Assembly: GCA_002298695.1 (NCBI GenBank)
Contig: DBLB01000070.1
Location: forward strand, 1-13,384
Source: Clostridiales bacterium UBA735
GTDB lineage: Bacteria; Bacillota; Clostridia; Oscillospirales; Oscillospiraceae
Direction: 5' to 3'
Length of the DNA stretch: 13,384 nt
The position numbers and the translations under genes were made by a program. Below the pieces are notes generated by a model, which saw only the letters and a program-made list of their open reading frames with translations, had not been told where the DNA came from and ran no database searches. Positions 1 to 4,875 of the stretch are shown in pieces. Positions within the stretch are counted from its first letter, which is position 1. Every line of letters starts with the position of its first letter.

Positions 1-123
<123 letters not shown>

Positions 124-139
124 TACATGAATACAATGA

Positions 140-164
140 GAGCGGCGATCGACAGGATCGCCGC
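140..164. repeat. 25-nt palindromic repeat, copy 1 (no T-run)
   Basis: A 9-bp perfect inverted repeat (GCGGCGATC / GATCGCCGC, loop GACAG) lies 19 nt after the ligA stop. The same 25 nt recur at 328-352. This copy has no T-run behind it, so it is a hairpin but not a standard terminator on its own. It could help end ligA mRNA or protect its 3' end; that is inference. Confidence 0.6.
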
Positions 165-327
165 AGAGACTGGCTAAAAACGATGATATGCACCTCTGCG
201 ATAGGGCAGCGGGGGAAGAGTGAAGTGGGCAAAAAGCCCCCTTCGCGTTCAATCAAGCAGTTTTCTGGACTTTTTAAGTTCAGAAAACTGGACAGGCAGC
301 GGGGCGAAAAGACTTTTTCGACACGCT
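165..327. other. Noncoding spacer between ligA and cotJ with a long stem-loop
   Basis: I see no credible gene between ligA and the cotJ start. The stretch holds a 10-bp perfect inverted repeat, CAGTTTTCTG at 258-267 and CAGAAAACTG at 281-290, whose loop can pair further (GACTT against AAGTT with one mismatch). No T-run follows it. The leftward open frame that crosses the region has no family resemblance and overlaps cotJ antisense, so I treat it as chance. Confidence 0.45.
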
Positions 328-329
328 GA

Positions 330-359
330 GCGGCGATCGACAGGATCGCCGCTTTTTTT
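330..359 (+). terminator. Rho-independent terminator, palindromic repeat copy 2
   Basis: GCGGCGATC at 330-338 pairs with GATCGCCGC at 344-352 (loop GACAG) and is followed at once by seven Ts (353-359). This is a standard intrinsic terminator for rightward transcription and probably ends the ligA transcription unit. The hairpin is the second copy of the one at 140-164. Confidence 0.8.
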
Positions 360-434
360 GCACGTTTTTCGCGGTGGATTCATAGAGTGATGCAGGGTAA
401 AAACCCAGTCGAATGACGAAAGGAGACACATACC

Positions 435-902
435 TTGAACCAGACTATGAACTACGAGGGACAGGAGACGCAGGCTGCAGCCTGTGAGGCCGGACAGGGG
501 AAACTCCCTGCCTGTGCGCCGCTGGCCAATCCCTATGTGCCGTTTCAGCCGGAAGCGCCGGAGCGGTATCAGCCGAACTGCGCGATGATCCGCGGAACGC
601 TGTTTCCGGGACTGGATCTGCCGCTGTCCGGTCAGGAAAATACGGCAGAGCTGTCTCAGACGGCGCGTCACACATTACAGGAATACGCCTTTGCAATCAA
701 TGAACTTGGTCTCTATCTTGACACCCACCGCAGCGATACGGAGGCTGTGGAGCTTTATAATCAGTACGTCGAGCTCTATGAGCACCAATTGCAGCAATTT
801 GAGCAGGACGGCGGATTTCTGACGCAGATGGAGTCCGCCGGAGACGGTACCTACCGCTGGCCGGATGAACCGTGGCCGTGGGATTACGAGCAGGAGGGCT
901 GA
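435..902 (+). CDS. cotJA-cotJB: Spore coat CotJA-CotJB fusion protein
   Basis: This 155-residue protein carries both CotJA and CotJB signatures in one chain. Residues 34-64 contain the CotJA core (YVPFQ, then YQPNCAMIRGTLFPGLDLPL). Residues 81-150 match CotJB: LQEYAFAINELGLYLDTH, an acidic helix, and the C-terminal WPDEPWPWDYEQEG. In Bacillus subtilis these are separate genes of about 80-90 codons in the cotJABC operon, made in the mother cell under sigma-E; the products join the spore coat. The two parts here share one frame with no internal stop. The TTG start is chosen because AAAGGAG ends 10 nt upstream; an ATG four codons later sits too far from it. cotJC follows 4 nt after the stop. A sigma-E promoter was looked for in 360-430 but none is convincing. 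Confidence 0.85.
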   Translation: MNQTMNYEGQETQAAACEAGQGKLPACAPLANPYVPFQPEAPERYQPNCAMIRGTLFPGLDLPLSGQENTAELSQTARHTLQEYAFAINELGLYLDTHRSDTEAVELYNQYVELYEHQLQQFEQDGGFLTQMESAGDGTYRWPDEPWPWDYEQEG

Positions 903-906
903 GAGA

Positions 907-1020
907 ATGTTTGTATATGAAAAGAAATTGCAGTATCCGGTCCGGATCGCGAACGTCAACCCGAAGCTGGCGGCGATTGTAATCAGCCAGTATGGTGGGC
1001 CATACTCCATCTTACTATGA
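907..1020 (+). pseudogene. cotJC: cotJC (spore coat manganese-catalase-like), 5' fragment cut by prophage insertion
   Basis: The ATG at 907 follows AGGAGGG by 8 nt. The translation begins MFVYEKKLQYPVRI and continues VNPKLAAIVISQYGGP, the N-terminus of CotJC, a ferritin-like manganese-catalase family coat protein of about 190 residues. In the family, QYGG(P/A) is followed by a conserved GELxAAxRYLxQRY-type stretch. Here the frame instead runs into YSILL and a TGA at 1018-1020. Homology is lost exactly at the palindrome 989-1006, next to a serine integrase gene. The rest of cotJC should lie beyond the right end of the prophage. The gene is non-functional unless the prophage is excised, as happens for sigK with the skin element of B. 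subtilis; excision here is inference. Confidence 0.85.
989..1006. other. Putative attachment site attL (host cotJC / prophage junction)
   Basis: AGTATGGTGGGCCATACT is an imperfect palindrome with 7-bp arms (AGTATGG/CCATACT) around TGGG. It sits where CotJC homology ends and 15 bp before the end of the integrase gene. Large serine integrases use imperfectly symmetric att sites with a central dinucleotide crossover, which this fits. The precise crossover bases cannot be fixed without attR or an uninterrupted cotJC from a related strain. Confidence 0.6.
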
Positions 1021-1021
1021 T

Positions 1022-2467
1022 TCAGAGCGTGAGCTTATAGGAGACCGACAGGAGCATCCGGGATTTATCGAAGGTGCAGCGGTCAATGATGGTCATGGCG
1101 GACTCGTATTTCTGGGCAATGGAGGCGGTGGGGCTGCGGAGCGTTTCGAGAACGGCGGCGATGGCCCGGCGGAGCAGCGCGGCGGTATCGACAGCGGGGA
1201 CGGAGACGGCGGAGGCGATCTGCGCGTCGAGGGCGTCCAGCTGCACCTGCATCTGCTGCCGGGCGGCTTTGTAGCTCTCCAGGGTCTCGATGCCGTCCAG
1301 ATACGAGTCGCGCAGGCGCTCCATGCGGGCGGCAAGGCGGGCGCGCTGCTGCCGGAGCGGCTGTGCCGTTGGAGCGGGCTGCGCGGTCCGCACAGCGCAG
1401 GAGAGCGATTCGGCGAAGGTCAGGTCGTGCTGGAGCTGCGCAAGGAAGGATTCTTCCAGCAGCTCGACGGCGACATGCTGGGCGGTCGTGCAGCGGCCGC
1501 GGACGAAGTTGTTGCACTTCATGAAATGCGGATTCGACCAGATGAGCGTCGCGCCGCAGGTCGGGCAGCGGACGATACCGCACAGCCAATGCTTGCGCTC
1601 GGAAGATGGTTTTCCGTAACGCTTATAGGATTTTTTCAGCTCGGCGCAGCGGGTCTGCGCCGCTTCCCATGTTTCGGCGTCAATGATCGGTTCGTGCTGT
1701 GCATCGGCGATGATGCTGTCCTCGTTCCTGAAATTCCGGCGCGTCCTGCCGGTCGGCGTCCAGCGGAGCTTGCCGAGGTAGACGGGGTTATTCAGGATAT
1801 AATCAATGGTGCGGTTTTCAAACGGATTGCCGCGATGCGTGCGGACGCCCCGCGTGGACAAGTCCTTCGCAATGGCGAACATGGCATCCCCGGCGATGAA
1901 GCGGCGGAAGATCTCCCGGACGACTTCGGCTTCCTCCGGCACGATGACGAGGCGGCGGTCTTCGGCGCGGTAGCCGAAGGCGGGCGTGGCTTGCAGGCTG
2001 CCCTTCTTTGCGTTGACCGTCATGGAGCGCTTTACCTCTTCGGACAGGCGGATGGAATAAAATTCGTCCATCCACTCGATGATGCGCTCGATCAGGCTGC
2101 CGAAGGGACCGGCGGTCAGCGGTTCGGAGACGGAGACGACATCGACCCTGCATTTGCTGCGCAGGATGGATTTATAGAAAATGGATTCCTCCTGATTGCG
2201 GGCGAAGCGGGAAAATTTCCAGACGATGATGACGTCGAACGGATGCGACGGGTCTTTGGCGGCGGCGATCATCTGCTGGAAGCCGGGGCGCTTTTCTGCG
2301 GCGCGGCCGGAAATGCCGTCGTCGTGGAAGATGTATTCCGCCGGCAGGAGCAGATCGTTCTTTGCGGCGTATTCCCGGATCTTCTCCATCTGGGAATCCG
2401 GGGACAGCTCCATCTGGTCGTCGGTCGAGACGCGGATATAGGCCGCGGCCATGCGGAGATCAGACAT
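1022..2467 (-). CDS. Large serine recombinase (phage integrase)
   Basis: This 481-residue protein has the full large-serine-recombinase layout. The N-terminal resolvase domain carries the nucleophile Ser14 in YIRVSTDDQ, with Arg12 and the KFSRFAR motif (84-90) supplying active-site arginines. The recombinase domain spans about 155-275. A zinc ribbon follows (Cys301, Cys304, Cys318, Cys326), and a coiled coil runs about 365-415. Such enzymes join attP to attB and, with a directionality factor, excise the element. The ATG at 2467 is chosen because AGGAGG lies 8 nt upstream; a TTG two codons earlier is only 2 nt from it. The gene's 3' end is 15 bp from the attL palindrome, the usual place for an integrase. 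Its start faces hicAB, transcribed the other way. No directionality factor is recognisable in the window. Confidence 0.95.
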   Translation of the reverse strand: MSDLRMAAAYIRVSTDDQMELSPDSQMEKIREYAAKNDLLLPAEYIFHDDGISGRAAEKRPGFQQMIAAAKDPSHPFDVIIVWKFSRFARNQEESIFYKSILRSKCRVDVVSVSEPLTAGPFGSLIERIIEWMDEFYSIRLSEEVKRSMTVNAKKGSLQATPAFGYRAEDRRLVIVPEEAEVVREIFRRFIAGDAMFAIAKDLSTRGVRTHRGNPFENRTIDYILNNPVYLGKLRWTPTGRTRRNFRNEDSIIADAQHEPIIDAETWEAAQTRCAELKKSYKRYGKPSSERKHWLCGIVRCPTCGATLIWSNPHFMKCNNFVRGRCTTAQHVAVELLEESFLAQLQHDLTFAESLSCAVRTAQPAPTAQPLRQQRARLAARMERLRDSYLDGIETLESYKAARQQMQVQLDALDAQIASAVSVPAVDTAALLRRAIAAVLETLRSPTASIAQKYESAMTIIDRCTFDKSRMLLSVSYKLTL

Positions 2468-2488
2468 GGGCAAAACCTCCTTTTGTTC

Positions 2489-2517
2489 AGTATAGAAAAA
2501 AGCCGGGGCGGTTGCAA
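2489..2517 (-). promoter_or_regulatory. Promoter of the integrase gene
   Basis: Read leftward, TTGCAA (2517-2512), a 17-nt spacer and TATACT (2494-2489) form a good sigma-A-type promoter, with the -10 about 22 bp from the integrase ATG. It looks like a housekeeping promoter rather than a sigma-E or sigma-K one. Confidence 0.65.
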
Positions 2518-2551
2518 TTTGGAATGTTATACAAAAAATGCGGGACAGCTC

Positions 2552-2580
2552 TTGACATACGTGATATTACGTATTACAAT
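2552..2580 (+). promoter_or_regulatory. Promoter of hicAB
   Basis: TTGACA (2552-2557), a 17-nt spacer and TACAAT (2575-2580) lie just upstream of hicA. This is a near-consensus sigma-A promoter. The spacer contains a near-perfect 16-bp palindrome, described separately. Confidence 0.75.
2558..2573. promoter_or_regulatory. Putative HicB operator
   Basis: TACGTGATATTACGTA is a palindrome with one mismatched pair, placed between the -35 and -10 of the hicAB promoter. HicB-type antitoxins with a DNA-binding C-terminus repress their own operon by binding such sites, so this is the likely operator. The binding is inference. Confidence 0.55.
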
Positions 2581-2600
2581 GAAGAAGTGGAGGGGGAAGG

Positions 2601-2792
2601 ATGAAGTACAGCGAGCTATATCAAATATTACGGAAGGCAAGATGCAGGATCGAACGAGAGGGCGCTGGGCACACGATCTGGTTCAGCCCAATCACAGGGA
2701 GAAAGTTCACCGTACCGCGGCACAAGAATGAGGACGTTCCGAAGGGGACGCTGCATTCGATTTTGAAAGCGGCAGGCATTGAGGAGGTTTGA
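2601..2792 (+). CDS. hicA: HicA-type toxin (mRNA interferase)
   Basis: A 63-residue protein with the HicA fold pattern (double-stranded RNA-binding-like). It has the N-terminal helix YSELYQILRKA, the catalytic His24 in GAGHTIWF, and the VPRHKNEDVPKGTLHSILKAAGI tail typical of the family. HicA cleaves mRNA and stops translation unless bound by HicB. The length is normal for the family. GGAGGGGGAAGG lies directly upstream of the ATG. The stop is 2 nt before the hicB ATG, so the two are co-transcribed from the promoter at 2552. In a prophage the pair may stabilise the element or act against other phages; that role is inference. Confidence 0.92.
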   Translation: MKYSELYQILRKARCRIEREGAGHTIWFSPITGRKFTVPRHKNEDVPKGTLHSILKAAGIEEV

Positions 2793-2794
2793 CA

Positions 2795-3190
2795 ATGGCA
2801 AAGTATGTGTTCCCGGCTGTTTTCACAGAAGAGGAAGAGGGCTACAGTGTCCGGTTCCCGGATGTGGACGGATGCTTCACGAGCGGAAGCAGCTTGCAGG
2901 AGGCGTTGGAGATGGCAAGTGACGCGCTGTGTTTGATGCTGTACGATATGGAGGAGGACGGCGTAAAAATTCCGGCGGCCTCCAATGTGAACGATGTGCA
3001 GACGGAACCGGGGGAATTCGTTTCGCTGGTCGCCTGTGACACGCTCGAATACCGGAAACGGTACGGCGCAAAGGCTGTCAAAAAGACGCTGTCCATTCCG
3101 TCGTGGCTGAACGACGCGGCAGAGCGGGCAGGCGTGAATTTCTCGAACGTCTTGCAGGATGCGCTCAAGCAGCAGCTGCATATGGGATAG
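2795..3190 (+). CDS. hicB: HicB-type antitoxin
   Basis: A 131-residue antitoxin. Residues 1-60 form the HicB domain, a degenerate RNase-H-like fold (YVFPAVFTEEEEGYSVRFPDVDGCFTSG, then SLQEALEMASDAL). Residues about 92-128 (KKTLSIPSWLNDAAERAGVN and the following helix) look like a ribbon-helix-helix DNA-binding domain. The first part binds and inhibits HicA; the second probably represses the operon through the palindrome at 2558-2573. The ATG at 2795 is preferred to a TTG at 2789 because AGGAGG ends 7 nt before it. A terminator hairpin follows. Confidence 0.92.
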   Translation: MAKYVFPAVFTEEEEGYSVRFPDVDGCFTSGSSLQEALEMASDALCLMLYDMEEDGVKIPAASNVNDVQTEPGEFVSLVACDTLEYRKRYGAKAVKKTLSIPSWLNDAAERAGVNFSNVLQDALKQQLHMG

Positions 3191-3204
3191 CGGAATAGAA
3201 AAAG

Positions 3205-3237
3205 CACCCGAAGCGGAATTGCCGCTTCGGGCGTTTT
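3205..3237. terminator. Bidirectional terminator between hicB and yafQ
   Basis: CCCGAAGCGG (3207-3216) and CCGCTTCGGG (3222-3231) form a 10-bp perfect stem with loop AATTG. Rightward it is followed by CGTTTTCG, leftward by GCTTTTTC. It separates the convergent hicAB and dinJ-yafQ operons and probably serves both. Confidence 0.75.
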
Positions 3238-3239
3238 CG

Positions 3240-3515
3240 TCAGAACAGGTCGCTGTGTGTGCCGGTGCGATAGAGCGTCAGAATCAGGATTTCTTCGGTG
3301 ATCTTATAGACGAGCAGCCAGTCCGGCTTGATGTGACATTCCCGGTAGCCGGTATAATTGCCGCCGAGAGAATGATCGCGGTATTCCGGCGGGAGCGTTA
3401 CGCCGTCTGCAAGAAGCTGAACGACTTCTTTCAGACAGGTCATATCACAGCCACGCTTGACCGCCAGTTTGTAGTCTCGCTTGAATTGGGTGGTTCGTTC
3501 AATTTCGTATTTCAT
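3240..3515 (-). CDS. yafQ: YafQ-family mRNA interferase toxin (RelE/ParE superfamily)
   Basis: A 91-residue protein with the YafQ pattern: basic N-terminal helices, then LPPEYRDHSLGG, YRECHIKPDWLLVYK and the ending LYRTGTHSDLF. The histidines that matter in Escherichia coli YafQ have equivalents here (His48, His61 and His87, with Asp65). The toxin cleaves mRNA in the ribosomal A site. Its ATG overlaps the dinJ stop as ATGA, with GGAGG 5 nt upstream inside dinJ, so translation is coupled and the antitoxin is made first. The gene runs leftward, against hicAB. Confidence 0.9.
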   Translation of the reverse strand: MKYEIERTTQFKRDYKLAVKRGCDMTCLKEVVQLLADGVTLPPEYRDHSLGGNYTGYRECHIKPDWLLVYKITEEILILTLYRTGTHSDLF

Positions 3516-3787
3516 TCGGCCTCCAAGTCCGCAAAGAGGTCATCCACAGAAGAAAAACGCTTTGCCTTCGGATCGGCCAGCATTGCGTCGCCCTCGGCCA
3601 GTGCGGCGCGGGTGGTTTCGTTCGGAACGTCGCGCTGCGGCGTGAAGGGGAAGCCGTGGACGTAAAGGCTCTGACGCAGGAAAACATTGACCGCCGTGGA
3701 AAGGTCAAGGCCGAGATCGGCGAAAAGCGCCTGCGCCTGCGGCTTGATGTCGGCATCGAGGGAAAGTGTGGTTGGAACTTTTGCCAT
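3512..3787 (-). CDS. dinJ: RelB/DinJ-family antitoxin
   Basis: A 91-residue protein. The N-terminal ribbon-helix-helix domain (TTLSLDADIKPQAQALFADL, then GLDLSTAVNVFLRQSL) is typical of RelB/DinJ. The acidic C-terminus, ending FSSVDDLFADLEAE, would wrap the toxin. It neutralises YafQ and represses its own promoter. The start ATG at 3787 has AAGGAG about 10 nt upstream. A consensus promoter (3810-3838) lies just ahead, with an imperfect palindrome around its -10 box (near 3803-3821) that could be the operator. Confidence 0.92.
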   Translation of the reverse strand: MAKVPTTLSLDADIKPQAQALFADLGLDLSTAVNVFLRQSLYVHGFPFTPQRDVPNETTRAALAEGDAMLADPKAKRFSSVDDLFADLEAE

Positions 3788-3809
3788 TTGAAATCATCTC
3801 CTTATGTAT

Positions 3810-3838
3810 AGTATACGCATAACATAATAAAATGTCAA
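3810..3838 (-). promoter_or_regulatory. Promoter of dinJ-yafQ
   Basis: Read leftward, TTGACA (3838-3833), a 17-nt spacer and TATACT (3815-3810) make a near-consensus promoter. The -10 lies in an imperfect inverted repeat with TATG/CATA ends, a likely autoregulatory site. The -35 begins right after the T-run that follows the upstream repressor gene. Confidence 0.8.
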
Positions 3839-3847
3839 GAAAAAGAG

Positions 3848-3884
3848 CACCGGGAGCGGGTCAACCGCTTCCGGTGATTTTTTT
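3848..3884. terminator. Terminator overlapping the repressor stop codon
   Basis: A 12-bp stem (3848-3859 with 3865-3876, one G-T pair) is flanked by seven Ts rightward (3878-3884) and by CTCTTTTTC leftward. The repressor's stop codon lies in its loop. It probably ends leftward repressor transcription and can also stop rightward readthrough. Confidence 0.75.
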
Positions 3885-4232
3885 CGCGTATTCGAGGATG
3901 CTGTCCCAGAACTCAGGGGGCATATCGAGGGCGGTGGCGATGCCGCGCTTGCGGGTGGATTCGTCGGCTTCGGCCAGCACGTCGTTGAACAGCATGGCCA
4001 TGCGCTCGTTCTCGCTGCGCTGGACGTACATCGGCTCCGTGCCGTCCCGCAGCCATGCGAGGGAGATGTTGAACTCCCGGCAAATGAGATTGACAAAAGC
4101 GTCGTTGGGTGTGGTCAGGCTTCCTTCGATGTTCGTAATAACACCGCGCGTCGCGCCGAGACGTTCGGCAAATGCGGTTTGTGACAAATGTTCAGATTTG
4201 CGGATGGCTTTGATCCGCTCGTTAATTGTCAT
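3861..4232 (-). CDS. Cro/CI-family phage repressor (XRE helix-turn-helix)
   Basis: A 123-residue protein. Residues 1-58 form an XRE helix-turn-helix domain: INERIKAIRKSEHLSQTAFAERLGATRGVITNIEGS, with SQTAFAERLG and TRGVITNIE as the two helices. The remainder is helical, with no visible autocleavage or peptidase motif. Its place next to divergent promoters with repeated operators marks it as the lysogeny repressor. The ATG at 4232 is chosen because GAGG lies 8 nt upstream; a GTG three codons earlier overlaps that site. With no cleavage domain visible, induction may depend on an antirepressor or another factor; that is inference. Confidence 0.88.
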   Translation of the reverse strand: MTINERIKAIRKSEHLSQTAFAERLGATRGVITNIEGSLTTPNDAFVNLICREFNISLAWLRDGTEPMYVQRSENERMAMLFNDVLAEADESTRKRGIATALDMPPEFWDSILEYAKKITGSG

Positions 4233-4251
4233 AGGTATCACCTCAAAATGC

Positions 4252-4281
4252 AGTATACACTTTCAACAAATGTTTTGTCAA
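4252..4281 (-). promoter_or_regulatory. Leftward promoter of the repressor
   Basis: Read leftward, TTGACA (4281-4276), an 18-nt spacer and TATACT (4257-4252) lie 20 bp upstream of the repressor ATG. The -35 overlaps the first TGTTTTGTC operator (4271-4279), so the repressor can control itself. Confidence 0.75.
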
Positions 4282-4394
4282 GACAGAATGGGGAAAAATA
4301 ATTTTTCTAGAATGTATTGACAAAACAAAAAGTAAGTGCTATTGTGTAGTCACAAGACATAAGATAATCAAAAAATGTTTTGTCGAAACAAAAC
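4271..4394. promoter_or_regulatory. Repressor operators: three TGTTTTGTC sites
   Basis: The 9-mer TGTTTTGTC occurs at 4271-4279 (+), 4319-4327 (as its reverse complement) and 4376-4384 (+). The third lies in an 18-nt palindrome, GTTTTGTCGAAACAAAAC (4377-4394). The first two lie over the -35 boxes of the leftward and rightward promoters. This is the layout of a phage immunity switch, with the adjacent XRE protein as probable ligand. Confidence 0.65.
4317..4345 (+). promoter_or_regulatory. Rightward early promoter (PR-like)
   Basis: TTGACA (4317-4322), a 17-nt spacer and TATTGT (4340-4345). The -35 overlaps an operator copy, so it should be shut off in the lysogen. Transcription from here would run through the 54-bp leader repeat and then the structured noncoding region at 4452-4810. 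Confidence 0.65.
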
Positions 4395-4448
4395 GAGTTC
4401 TCACCTACGATGAGAACTGGCGATTTGTCCTATTGACAAATCGAATGG
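4395..4448 (+). repeat. 54-bp leader repeat, copy 1 (two hairpins)
   Basis: This unit is identical to 5345-5398 except at one base (G4422/A5372), and the copies are 950 bp apart. It holds two inverted repeats: AGTTCTCA/TGAGAACT (4396-4403, 4411-4418) and CGATTTGTC/GACAAATCG (4421-4429, 4435-4443). Copy 1 lies just after the rightward promoter and abuts an operator palindrome. Read leftward, the first hairpin is followed by a T-rich tract, so it might act as an attenuator on that strand. Confidence 0.85.
4435..4448 (+). repeat. 14-bp direct repeat flanking the structured element, left copy
   Basis: GACAAATCGAATGG ends leader repeat copy 1 and recurs at 4827-4840, on the far side of the structured region, and at 5385-5398 in leader copy 2. 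What precedes the left copy and what follows the right copy both match leader copy 2. That is the pattern left by an insertion. Confidence 0.75.
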
Positions 4449-4451
4449 AAG

Positions 4452-4810
4452 CCACTGCCTGCAAAATTGAGTTACCCGGGGGGCGGCGAGATGACGCGAA
4501 CGCTTGCCTGCGAACGCGCCACCTCTGCCAGTTTGTGCGCACCGGTCAAAGGATGCCGTTTTCTGCGTTTTTCATGTGGGGCGACCACAACGGAAACCAG
4601 CCGAGGCGACGGCTGCTTTGTCCGGCTCCCTCACTTACGGAGCGACCCGGCTGCCATGGCGCTATGGCTTGGCGGCGACTGTGAGGAGCTTACGGCGCAC
4701 ACAGATCGAGGGATGCATGATGGAAGAAAAGATGCTCTCCATAAGGCAACACCCCCTTTCCGTGTAAAGGGTCCCGAACTGCCCGGGTGATTCAATTTTA
4801 CAGGCGGTGG
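4452..4810 (+). ncRNA. Candidate large structured RNA (or small non-autonomous element) closed by a 29-position stem
   Basis: No convincing gene lies between the rightward promoter and 4870. Positions 4452-4480 pair with 4782-4810 as a 29-position stem: one C-A mismatch, three G-U pairs if transcribed rightward (these become C-A mismatches on the other strand), and the rest Watson-Crick. The interior holds several hairpins: TGTGG/CCACA, GCTCC/GGAGC, GCCAT/ATGGC, CTGTG/CACAG, ATGGA/TCCAT and CCCTTT/AAAGGG. It lies directly downstream of the PR-like promoter. The G-U bias favours a rightward RNA of about 360 nt. The alternative is a MITE-like insertion with terminal inverted repeats, since 14-bp direct repeats flank it. 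Short open frames through it have no ribosome binding sites and no recognisable products. I cannot match it to a known RNA family. Confidence 0.5.
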
Positions 4811-4826
4811 GAGAAACCGTCAAGAA

Positions 4827-4840
4827 GACAAATCGAATGG
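4827..4840 (+). repeat. 14-bp direct repeat flanking the structured element, right copy
   Basis: Exact copy of 4435-4448. The bases after it (GGCATTTGAAAGGAG) resemble those after leader copy 2 (GGCATTGAAGGGAG), including a ribosome binding site. Confidence 0.75.
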
Positions 4841-4875
4841 GCATTTGAAAGGAGAGAGGCGAAAACAATATGTGG

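Noticed and set aside
249..671. Leftward frames over the ligA-cotJ spacer and cotJ
   Set aside because: Arg/Ser-rich products typical of antisense frames, crossing a terminator and a well-recognised coat gene.
992..2731. A 579-codon rightward open frame over the integrase and hicA
   Set aside because: Antisense to a clear serine recombinase with all catalytic motifs, starting inside the att palindrome with no ribosome binding site.
4433..4790. Three overlapping rightward frames in the structured element
   Set aside because: No ribosome binding sites, no family resemblance, and the long pairing ends argue for a noncoding element.
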